Shown here one piece after another: positions 57,301 to 64,000 of a stretch of 64,000 nt of DNA; position 1 is the first letter of the stretch; each line of letters opens with the position of its first letter. The position numbers and the translations under genes are program-made. Origin of the DNA: SIG607 sp045648445 (GTDB lineage Bacteria; Bacillota; Clostridia; Oscillospirales; Acutalibacteraceae); assembly GCA_045648445.1 (NCBI GenBank), contig JAZRNY010000003.1, positions 91,812 through 155,811 on the forward strand, read 5' to 3'. The notes beneath the pieces were generated by a model, which worked only from the letters and a program-made list of their open reading frames with translations, was not told the DNA's origin and searched no databases.

Positions 57301-58223
57301 AAAAGTATTATGGTGATAAATCAAAATATCTTGAGGAATACGCAGAATATTCTCAAGAAGTCTATGACGGCTTCAAGGACATGTATCAAGAAGACCTTGA
57401 GGCTCAAAAAGACGCTTGGGAAGAAAAGAAAGACGCAGTTTCAGAATATTATGATAATCTTCGCGAACAAATTGAAGACGCTCACGATGAAGAAGATTAT
57501 GAAAAAGAACAGTCTGAAAAGCGTAAGGAAATCTTCGACCTCGATATGCAAATCGCAGAACTTATGCGAGACGGCAGTGAAAAAGCCAAGGCTCGTATTG
57601 CCGAACTTGAAGAGGAACGCTTAAAAGCCGAAGAAGAACTGCTTGACTTTGAAACTGATAAGGCTCGTGAAGATGAGTTGTCTCGTCTCGAAAAAGAGCA
57701 AGAGGCTGAAGAAAAGAAAATTCAAGATAAGATTGACGGTATTCAGGAACAGCTTGATAAACTCGATGAGGATACAATCTCTGTTCGTAATGCAATTATT
57801 GCTTATGCAAAAGAAAAAGGTGTTACTCTTGATTTTGCTTATGCTTCAGGTACTCGTGCTTCCGTTGGTGGCTTTGGTCGCATAAACGAAAAAGGCATTG
57901 AAATGATTTCTGCACCAGACGGTAATGGAAATTATATTCCTATGTTGCCCAATTCGTATGTATTCTCTGCCAAAGCAACCGAGTTCTTATGGAAACTCGC
58001 AACTGAACATTCATTGCCTCAAGCAATGTATAATAGTATTGCTAAGAGTATTAAAACTCAGAGCAGTACACCTTCAGTTAATATTGCCCAGCCGATTACT
58101 ATTACTATGGGTGATGTAATCATTAAAGGCAATGCTGACAAACAAACTGTTGCTGATATTAAGAAGCAACAAGAAAACACTGTGAGAATGGTGTTACAAA
58201 AGATTAAGGAATTGCAAAAATAG
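51390..58223 (+). CDS. tape measure protein (TP901-like), split by an intron-like insert
   Basis: Exons 51390-53339 and 55272-58223 give about 1,633 residues. Exon 1 carries the TP901 domain (IDTAMTELKKVTEATDESYR ... FNTTGNKFAISSGGVGEALL); exon 2 has a hydrophobic region (IPVWGWIALAISAVISVLQ) and long coiled coils, ending in a Gly-rich segment. It sets tail length. The reading frame of exon 1 runs into a TAG at 53391; exon 2's frame opens right after TAG at 55269. Joining GGT (end of exon 1) to GTA keeps frame (N-A-G-V-F-K). TTG start after GGACGGTGATTAAAAA. Splice points are inferred. Confidence 0.65.
53810..53829 (+). terminator. hairpin closing the ribozyme-like part
   Basis: AACCGCCC, TAAT, GGACGGTT (one mismatch), just before the toxin gene's promoter. 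Confidence 0.5.
53869..53897 (+). promoter_or_regulatory. promoter of the PemK-like gene
   Basis: TTGAAA, 17-bp AT-rich spacer, TATAAT; 20 bp before the start. Gives the gene expression independent of the tape measure, including in the prophage state. Confidence 0.75.
53916..54512 (+). CDS. PemK/MazF-family toxin with N-terminal helical extension
   Basis: 198 residues. The C-terminal ~125 residues carry KQKEIFFCQLGTNIGSEQN...RPVVIIQNN and TTLVVPITTYENSS, the family's core. The first ~70 residues (DIQKNIQDELDTLSKIMNDK) are an extra helical region not in ordinary MazF (about 110 residues). It probably cuts RNA. No antitoxin gene is adjacent, but a small RNA gene follows. TTG start after GGTGATG. 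Confidence 0.7.
   Translation: MSNEIGDIQKNIQDELDTLSKIMNDKSNNDILAKKQLLDKLSFLKWVNEYWKLRFKGMPKVVKQKEIFFCQLGTNIGSEQNSKRPVVIIQNNIGNSKGKTTLVVPITTYENSSFYIKDNVRYMSYNDSDGNIIERKLDFYEIEIQIEPSSNKKIHGIANVVHIREVSKIRLSKVPVAKITDKTYNEIVTALIKNISQI
54520..54662 (+). ncRNA. small RNA gene with own promoter and terminator
   Basis: Promoter TTGACT, 17 bp, TATAAT (54520-54548), and terminator AAAAGACACC/GGTGTCTTTT (54631-54660) define a ~105-nt transcript. It contains ATCAATC/GATTGGT and AATC/GATT hairpins and no start codon with a ribosome site. It lies right after the toxin gene, so it may be an RNA antitoxin or part of the insert's control; no repeats of the kind seen in known type III antitoxins are visible. 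Confidence 0.6.
54669..55214 (-). CDS. zinc-ribbon protein, opposite strand inside the insert
   Basis: 181 residues from MKKIKICAKCGGVFGYPDVP after AAAGGAG. Two zinc ribbons: CAKC...CNSC at the N-terminus and CPICGSTDLKKL...CQKCKATF at the C-terminus. The latter is a common Firmicutes small-protein module. Transcribed against the tape-measure gene and converging on the small RNA's terminator, so it is probably expressed on its own. Confidence 0.7.
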   Translation of the reverse strand: MKKIKICAKCGGVFGYPDVPAYIDGVCNSCQNELLEINIEVDKWMKIMYPNGKNYNYTIDEKKLNCKLIDKFNAQIFEQYIEPLGQLDTSLIDCKLNMERYGRPTDDIEEIHKQIREKAIYELHEGRRKREEENKPKCPICGSTDLKKLSVLNRSASAFMWGIGSNKIGKTYECQKCKATF

Positions 58224-58260
58224 TTTTAACTATTATACTACAATTCAACAAATATATCAA

Positions 58261-58297
58261 GACCGCTTTCCAGATTTTAGGAAGGCGGTCTTTATTA
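58261..58297 (+). terminator. terminator after the tape measure
   Basis: GACCGCTTTCC, 8 nt, GGAAGGCGGTC, then TTTATTAT. Confidence 0.8.
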
Positions 58298-58321
58298 TGC
58301 TCAAAAAGGAAGTGATACGAA

Positions 58322-59143
58322 ATGTTATTCGTCAACGACTTTGAGTACGACGGTGTTATGTCCACACAATATGGATTATTTTTTGGACATGTAAATACCG
58401 AACGTTTAAAACAGATATGTGGAAATCTTGAGTATAATCAAGTTTTTTACCCGTCTTTAAACCGTCAAGAAATACACGGTATAAACAAAGACGAATTTCC
58501 CCTATCTTTTGACCTAGAGATTATTAGTGCAGAACCTATTTCACATTGGCTTGAAAAAGAAATCAAAAAATGGCTCTTTAACTCGCCCACATATAAAAAA
58601 CTATATGCAAGTAGATTTAAAGATAAAACCGTCGAAATGATTAATGGCAAAGAAAAACGAAACTATGTAGAATGTATATTTACAAACCCTGAAGCAATGT
58701 TTTATGCAGATGGCTTGCACGGTTGGAAATGTACTTGTGTTCTTTCTTCCGGTTGGGCTTTTCAGGATGAAATTGAAATAGAATATACTTTTAATAACCC
58801 TACTGATGAAACGGAAATAACTATTCCCGTAGATTCAAATAACAATGATTACATCTATCCTTCATTTACTATGGTAGCTGATAATAGTTCTACACAGATG
58901 AATATTAAACTGAAAAACAAATCCGACAATGACAGAATTATGGAAGTAGACGGAGTTCCGTCAGAAACAGTTATTTCTGTGCTATCAGATATAGGAGTAA
59001 TAACAGATAATACAAACCAGAGTTTGTATAGTTTTTTAAAAGACCAAAAGTTTTTAAGATTAGTCAATGGTGACAATGTTATTTCTGTTAAAGGAATAAC
59101 ATCATTAACCATTTGTTATCAGAACGTGAGGTATATTATATGA
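58322..59143 (+). CDS. distal tail (Dit) protein
   Basis: 273 residues directly after the tape measure. The N-terminal half (FVNDFEYDGVMSTQYGLFFG) fits the Dit ring domain, with a C-terminal beta sandwich (galectin-like in related phages). It joins the tail tube to the baseplate. Its stop overlaps the next start (ATGA). Confidence 0.7.
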   Translation: MLFVNDFEYDGVMSTQYGLFFGHVNTERLKQICGNLEYNQVFYPSLNRQEIHGINKDEFPLSFDLEIISAEPISHWLEKEIKKWLFNSPTYKKLYASRFKDKTVEMINGKEKRNYVECIFTNPEAMFYADGLHGWKCTCVLSSGWAFQDEIEIEYTFNNPTDETEITIPVDSNNNDYIYPSFTMVADNSSTQMNIKLKNKSDNDRIMEVDGVPSETVISVLSDIGVITDNTNQSLYSFLKDQKFLRLVNGDNVISVKGITSLTICYQNVRYII

Positions 59144-62100
59144 AACTAAGTTTTGACAAGTTTGAACGATATGAATTACCTCAAGTAACGCTCTGCAACC
59201 CAAACAGTAGAGCCACAGAAGTTGAGGGGAAAATAACAATAACAGATACCGTTGGTGTGTTATCAAATCCGAAAGGAATGAATTTGAAACTCAACTTCAA
59301 TGCGCCACACGAATTATCTTTTGATTACTATCGCCACAAAAGCACTGACCCTATAAAACAGTCATTTTATAATAGTATTTATGATGCTATTCAGACCGAT
59401 AGATATATCTATTTAACTGATATTGGCTACTTTATTATTTCAAGTGTGACCGATAGTGACGAAGATAATATTGATAAAAAATTAATCTCTTTAAAATCGT
59501 GTGAAGAAAACGAACTCGCAACTGCTGAAGGTTTACACCTCAAAGAAGGAACTTATTATTTACATACCAAAAGCAATGATGGTTTATTAGATTTATTTCT
59601 TCCCAAAACAGCAGGTTGGACTATTGGGTCTATTGACGATTCACTGCTTGAAAAACCATATTATGTTGAAGATACAGAAGTAGATAATGGATACAACTTT
59701 CTCTATACTACAATTCAGGATATGTTTGAGTGCATAGTAGAACCTGATATTATCAAAAGAACTATCAACGTTTATTCAAGAGCATATTATGCCGAACATC
59801 ATTTAACAGATATTCATATTGCAAAGTACAATTTGCTGAAACATAAAGTCGTAGAAGAAAATGACGAAGATAAATACACGGCACTTAACGTTCAAGGCAA
59901 AGATGAAAATCTTGAAATAAGAGTAGTTAATCCTACTGGTAAAAATGTTATTTATAACTTTGACCCAAGATATTCTTGGATGTCCCCTGCCCTTCAGCAA
60001 GCTATTGAAAAATGGCAAGAGAAATGCGAGTCGGTTGAGAATGAATATTTAACACTTCAAAAAGGTTATTATACTGAATTAGAAAAACTGTTCAACGAAG
60101 AACAAGATATTAAAGTTTTAAAAGGTGAATTAAAAACCTTAGAAGAGACAAGAGATGCCGTACTTATTACGACAGGAGAAGAGCAGTCAACAGCATTAGA
60201 CAATGTTAATGCTCAAATTTCTGCTAAACAATCAGAAATAAACACGGCGACTTCAAATTATAATAGTCGTCAAACTGCCATTCAAACAACTTGCGAATAT
60301 ATCAATCAAATCAACTCAGATTGTGCCTTAGATATAAGCGCCGTAGATATTGACGGCAATACGATATTTACCGTGGAACTTCTCAACGAGCTTATGACAC
60401 ACATTAAGCCAACGGACTATGTTGACGAATATATGCTTGTTACAGAATCAATGACTTATTCTCAAAGATTCGAAAAAGCCAAAGAGTTAATGGATAGAGC
60501 ACAATCACAGTTGGTTAAAATCTCGTCTGGTCAAAAGACCTATTCTATTGATACGAGAAGCTTTTTATTTAATAAGCAATTCAAACACTTCTCGGAACAA
60601 CTTTGTGCTGGTGCAATAATTTATGTTGAAACCAAAAGAGATACAATGGAACAGTTGCACTTAACTGGTGTTGATATAAACTTTGATGAAAAGTCTACGA
60701 ATTTTACGTTAGGCAATAAGTATGACAGGTCAGATTTAAAAGCCTTGTATGACGATGCACTTGGACAAAATTCCAAGAGTTTTAGTGAACTAAAATATAT
60801 TGCAGGTATTATTGAAGACCAGCGAAAACAATTAGATTATCAAAGAAATTGGATTTCAGATTTACGAACTCTTACTCTTGATAATGTTTTAACTTCTGAA
60901 GACCAAGCTATTGAAATTAATAATCGTGGTTTAATTGGGCGTAAAAGACAATTGGACAAAGATGGCATTTGGAAAACTGATGAAAATGGCAATCCATTAT
61001 TTGACCCAGAACAGGTTAAACTGATAAATAATACTCTTGTTTTCACCAATGATAATTGGCAAACTGTTGCAACAGCCGTTGGCAAAGTTGCTGTTGGATA
61101 TAATTCTGACGGTAGTGTTAAATACTCTTATGGTATAAATGGCCAAGTTCTTATTGGCGAATTAATACTTGGCAACAATCTTGTTTTATCTGGAACAGGT
61201 GCAGGTATAAAAATTAAGGACAGTAGTGGAAAAGACGCTTTTTACGCTGATGAGAATGGTAATCTTGTCTTGAGTGGTTGCATAAATGCCAAGACAGGCA
61301 ACATTGGTGGTTGGACAATTGATTGCAATTTCACAGAATCAGACGGAAATTACAATGGCTATTATTTGTCATACAATAATGACCAAATATATTTATGTCC
61401 ACAAGGTAGAGGCAATGGAAATACTGCAATTTATGTGAATGGCAATTTTACTGTTGATACCGAAGGTAGAATGACCGCTAAGGCTGGCAAAATTGGTGGA
61501 TGGAATATACAAGGAGAAAAATTATATTCTTACCCAGCAGATGGGTCTGGAACTGGATTTATGGGCGGCACAGGAACATCTTCAAGCCCGTATTTTTATG
61601 CAGGGTATAATCAACAACAGAATGATGATAAATCTTCTCCTTATCCAACACTTAGAGATAAAAACTGGATTACTGAAGGCGTTGTGAAATTTATGGTTAC
61701 CCAAGGAGGAGATATCGAATCTAGCGGTAACCTTAGTTTAGCTGGCGGTAAATTGAAATATGATGGTAATACCCTTACAGTCGAAGGCAGAATCAATGCT
61801 ACTAGTGGTAGCTTTTCTAATGTTTACATTGGTGGAACGGAAGTTACCGCTGAAAGTCTGGCAGATTTATATAAACATGCAACCTCAAACAAAGGTACGA
61901 CAACCATAAAATACATTGACGCAGTAGGCGGTAGTGTTGGTGGATGGGATATTACATCAACCTATTTAAACGGAAGTTCTGATTATGGAGCGTTGATATA
62001 TAAAGACGGTAGATTAAGTATGGGTAATGATTATGGTTGGATTAATACCGGTACTGCCGGCACTTGGATAAATGGCAACTCTTATGACTATCCAGTGTGG

Positions 62101-62730
62101 ATTAGAGATGCTTATAGTCATCCCAAACGCGAAGACAAGAATAGTATTATTATAGATGCAGCTTATGGGCGTATTTGGATTGACGGAGCGATGGAAAGTG
62201 GAAATGGAAGTAGTTATAGTACATCTTCTATATTCCTCAGAACTACCAAAGGGTCAATTAGAATGGAATCCTCCTCTTATCTAAGACTTGTGGGGCAATA
62301 TACGCGATTAGAACCCAGTATAGGAGGTCGTTTATGTGGCAGTTGGTATTCAGATAGTTCTATAACAGTTGACTCAGACAGAAACCTGAAGAATACCATT
62401 CAGCCCCTATCTGAAGAATATTCATTATTTTTCGATAAATTAACTCCAGTAACTTATAAATATAATAATGGAACTTCGAATCGTCTGCACACAGGATTTA
62501 TTGCACAAGAAGTAAAAGACGCTTTATTTCAAGTTAATATTCCTACATCTGATTTTGCAGGATTGGTTGTTGAGAATCCAGATACCGATGAAGAAAGTTG
62601 GGGTCTTAGGTATAATGAATTTGTTTCTCTTAATACTTGGCAAATTCAAAAACTTAAATCGAGAGTTACAAAACTTGAAAACACAGTTGCAGAACTCAAA
62701 ACTCAAATACAAACTTTAACCGCAGGTTAA
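59140..62730 (+). CDS. tail fibre/tip protein with S74 intramolecular chaperone
   Basis: 1,196 residues starting MKLSFDKFERYELPQVTL after GTGAGG. The first ~380 residues are a tail-associated structural domain (gp27-like in character), then coiled coils and Gly/Asn-rich beta repeats. The last ~130 residues (SDRNLKNTIQPLSEEYSLFF ... GFIAQEVKDAL) are a Peptidase_S74 domain, which trimerises the fibre and then cuts itself off before SDRNLK. A coiled coil at the very end completes it. Probably part of host recognition. Confidence 0.75.
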   Translation: MKLSFDKFERYELPQVTLCNPNSRATEVEGKITITDTVGVLSNPKGMNLKLNFNAPHELSFDYYRHKSTDPIKQSFYNSIYDAIQTDRYIYLTDIGYFIISSVTDSDEDNIDKKLISLKSCEENELATAEGLHLKEGTYYLHTKSNDGLLDLFLPKTAGWTIGSIDDSLLEKPYYVEDTEVDNGYNFLYTTIQDMFECIVEPDIIKRTINVYSRAYYAEHHLTDIHIAKYNLLKHKVVEENDEDKYTALNVQGKDENLEIRVVNPTGKNVIYNFDPRYSWMSPALQQAIEKWQEKCESVENEYLTLQKGYYTELEKLFNEEQDIKVLKGELKTLEETRDAVLITTGEEQSTALDNVNAQISAKQSEINTATSNYNSRQTAIQTTCEYINQINSDCALDISAVDIDGNTIFTVELLNELMTHIKPTDYVDEYMLVTESMTYSQRFEKAKELMDRAQSQLVKISSGQKTYSIDTRSFLFNKQFKHFSEQLCAGAIIYVETKRDTMEQLHLTGVDINFDEKSTNFTLGNKYDRSDLKALYDDALGQNSKSFSELKYIAGIIEDQRKQLDYQRNWISDLRTLTLDNVLTSEDQAIEINNRGLIGRKRQLDKDGIWKTDENGNPLFDPEQVKLINNTLVFTNDNWQTVATAVGKVAVGYNSDGSVKYSYGINGQVLIGELILGNNLVLSGTGAGIKIKDSSGKDAFYADENGNLVLSGCINAKTGNIGGWTIDCNFTESDGNYNGYYLSYNNDQIYLCPQGRGNGNTAIYVNGNFTVDTEGRMTAKAGKIGGWNIQGEKLYSYPADGSGTGFMGGTGTSSSPYFYAGYNQQQNDDKSSPYPTLRDKNWITEGVVKFMVTQGGDIESSGNLSLAGGKLKYDGNTLTVEGRINATSGSFSNVYIGGTEVTAESLADLYKHATSNKGTTTIKYIDAVGGSVGGWDITSTYLNGSSDYGALIYKDGRLSMGNDYGWINTGTAGTWINGNSYDYPVWIRDAYSHPKREDKNSIIIDAAYGRIWIDGAMESGNGSSYSTSSIFLRTTKGSIRMESSSYLRLVGQYTRLEPSIGGRLCGSWYSDSSITVDSDRNLKNTIQPLSEEYSLFFDKLTPVTYKYNNGTSNRLHTGFIAQEVKDALFQVNIPTSDFAGLVVENPDTDEESWGLRYNEFVSLNTWQIQKLKSRVTKLENTVAELKTQIQTLTAG

Positions 62731-62744
62731 CCCTGCGGTTTTCT
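62718..62744 (+). terminator. terminator overlapping the S74 gene's stop
   Basis: AACCGCAGG, TTAAC, CCTGCGGTT, TTCTTAT. Confidence 0.8.
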
Positions 62745-62776
62745 TATACAAAAAATTATATAAAAGGAAGATTTTA

Positions 62777-63145
62777 TTGAAACTTATAAATTTAATTCAT
62801 ATAAAAAGTATTTTTAAGCCCGATATGAAATTTAAGGATATTCAAATTGGCTATAAAGTTATGAAATTTTTGAAATCAATAGAAAATGATACTAGTTTCT
62901 ATGATACTAAGTTAACTGAAATTGCCCAAGAATGTGCCGAAAAAGACGGAGACAAAATCAAAACAACCGAGAGTGGCAATCTTGTTTTAGCAAAAGACAA
63001 GATTTCTGAGTGGAATAGTAAGATTGGCGATTTAGCAAATTTAGAAATTGAAGTTAATCTTCCTTCTTTTAAGCTCGAAGATTTTACTGAATGTAATTTT
63101 ACGCTTGAAGAATTAAGTATACTAGAACCTTTAATTTCTGAATAA
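62777..63145 (+). CDS. small tail-region protein
   Basis: 122 residues, TTG start (KLINLIHIKSIFKPDMKFKD onward), acidic and helical. It lies between the fibre gene and the baseplate-like gene; function unknown. Confidence 0.55.
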   Translation: MKLINLIHIKSIFKPDMKFKDIQIGYKVMKFLKSIENDTSFYDTKLTEIAQECAEKDGDKIKTTESGNLVLAKDKISEWNSKIGDLANLEIEVNLPSFKLEDFTECNFTLEELSILEPLISE

Positions 63146-63208
63146 AACAAAGATGCAATTTGCAATAGAGAATTAAATTATTTTCTCAAATTAAAGGATG
63201 GTGGTTAA

Positions 63209-63676
63209 ATGAATATAACATGTTATGATTCTACAAATAAACCTATTAAAGAATTAACTCAGTGGGATACAAATAGAAAAATAATTATTACAGGCGTTGA
63301 TGTTAAATCGGCGCCTGTAATACATTTTTATAATATCAAATCAGATAAAGCATTAGTTGTTCCGTCTACGTTCGGCGATAACTCAATTACGGTATCAATT
63401 CCAAATATTTTGTTGCAAAGTCATTTACCGTTAATTATTTCTATTTATTCAGAAAATGACGACGAAGGTAAAACTGTCGGTACTGCTTGTATACCTATTG
63501 TGCCAAAAAAGAAACCCGAAGATTATGAATATGTAGAAAACATTGAATACGTTAGTTGGGTAGAACTTGAACGAAGGGCTGAAGCTTTATTACAAGACCT
63601 CGAAGAATTTCGTGATAATATTATTGGAGACATCAACTCTATCCTCGCTACCTTAGTAGAAGGAAGTGCTGAATAA
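63209..63676 (+). CDS. baseplate/fibre-attachment protein
   Basis: 155 residues. ELTQWDTNRKIIITGVDVKS then APVIHFYNIKSDKAL and the VPN-x-LLQ strand match a short N-terminal domain common in Firmicutes phage fibres and BppU-like baseplate proteins. A C-terminal coiled coil (WVELERRAEALLQDLEEFRD) should drive trimerisation. AAAGGATGGTGG precedes the ATG. Confidence 0.65.
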   Translation: MNITCYDSTNKPIKELTQWDTNRKIIITGVDVKSAPVIHFYNIKSDKALVVPSTFGDNSITVSIPNILLQSHLPLIISIYSENDDEGKTVGTACIPIVPKKKPEDYEYVENIEYVSWVELERRAEALLQDLEEFRDNIIGDINSILATLVEGSAE

Positions 63677-64000
63677 TGACTATTACAACTGAAAATTATT
63701 TAAAAGATTTAATAAAACAAAAAGAAAACTTAGTTTCTACCCTACAAGAATGTGATGTAGAGGCTGGAGCCGAGGAGAAATTTAATACTCTGGTGCCAAA
63801 AGTAGTAGAAGTTTACAACGCAGGGCAGGAAGCGGAATATGATAGGTTTTGGGATAGCTACCAAGACTACGGAAATTTAACAAACTATTCGGGTGCTTTT
63901 TCGGGTAGAAGTTGGACGGCAAAAACATTTAACCCCAAATATAAGCCTATGATTTTAAGTCCTACAGGCTCAAATCGTATGTTTTGGTTTTTTTCGTGTA
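63676..64000 (+). CDS. host-contact/adhesin-like protein, truncated by window end
   Basis: The 108 visible residues begin MTITTENYLKDLIKQKENLV. The segment EAEYDRFWDSYQDYGNLTNY then SGAFSGRSWTAKTFNPKYKP matches the N-terminus of leucine-rich or Ig-like surface proteins often found at the end of Firmicutes tail modules. The start overlaps the upstream stop. The rest is outside the window. Confidence 0.6.
   Translation, partial: MTITTENYLKDLIKQKENLVSTLQECDVEAGAEEKFNTLVPKVVEVYNAGQEAEYDRFWDSYQDYGNLTNYSGAFSGRSWTAKTFNPKYKPMILSPTGSNRMFWFFSC

Overview
The window is one continuous piece of a temperate, tailed (siphovirus-type) phage genome, or an integrated prophage, of a low-GC Gram-positive host, most likely a gut Clostridia. 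Evidence for this: AT-rich DNA, strong AAGGAGG ribosome sites, consensus TTGACA-17-TATAAT promoters, a Gram-positive LexA (SOS) box, and a head-tail module ending in Dit, an S74-chaperone tail protein and a probable host-contact protein. Several core genes resemble the Bacillus phage SPbeta group: a YonO-type single-subunit RNA polymerase, a YonJ-like phosphoesterase, HU, a YonF/YonE-like terminase and portal, and an integrase-fold protein resembling the SPbeta repressor MrpR. These family assignments come from reading the proteins by eye and recalling families; no search was run.

Left arm (1-25,220, almost all minus strand): about 65 small, tightly packed and often overlapping genes, mostly unrecognised. 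Recognisable ones are a YfaP-like 681-residue protein, a Dam-type adenine methylase, a circularly permuted cytosine-C5 methyltransferase, a ParB-fold protein, the MrpR-like repressor with its own promoter, a complete tyrosine recombinase, HicA-like and MazF/PemK toxins in an operon behind a perfect LexA box, tRNA-Gln and tRNA-Leu, a catalytically degenerate recombinase-like protein and a ribbon-helix-helix protein. Many products are Cys-rich miniproteins.

Control region (25,221-27,753): a leftward, terminator-ended, heavily folded non-coding transcript of about 700 nt behind a consensus promoter, a twin promoter upstream, direct repeats, a strongly G-depleted stretch, palindromes, and a rightward consensus promoter carrying two copies of a 13-bp operator (TTCCCRAARTGAA). 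The operator occurs at least eight times in the window, including inside the promoter of the MrpR-like gene, which suggests an autoregulated lysogeny switch.

Right arm (27,754-64,000, plus strand): a DNA-binding protein, the YonO-type polymerase interrupted by a 1,000-nt group I intron with an HNH homing endonuclease, phosphoesterase, HU, a second large folded RNA with an embedded tRNA-Trp, a second complete integrase, a cloverleaf-shaped RNA, terminase, portal, protease/scaffold, decoration and major capsid proteins, connectors, tail tube, RuvC-like resolvase, a tape-measure gene split by a ~1.9-kb intron-like insert carrying a PemK-type toxin, a small RNA and a zinc-ribbon gene, then Dit, S74 tail protein, a baseplate/fibre protein and a truncated adhesin.

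The most unusual signal is translational. At least five genes, including Dam, the RNA polymerase and the terminase small subunit-like gene, have an AUA or AUC codon exactly where the start codon should be, correctly spaced from a Shine-Dalgarno, with no AUG/GUG/UUG that would keep their N-termini.
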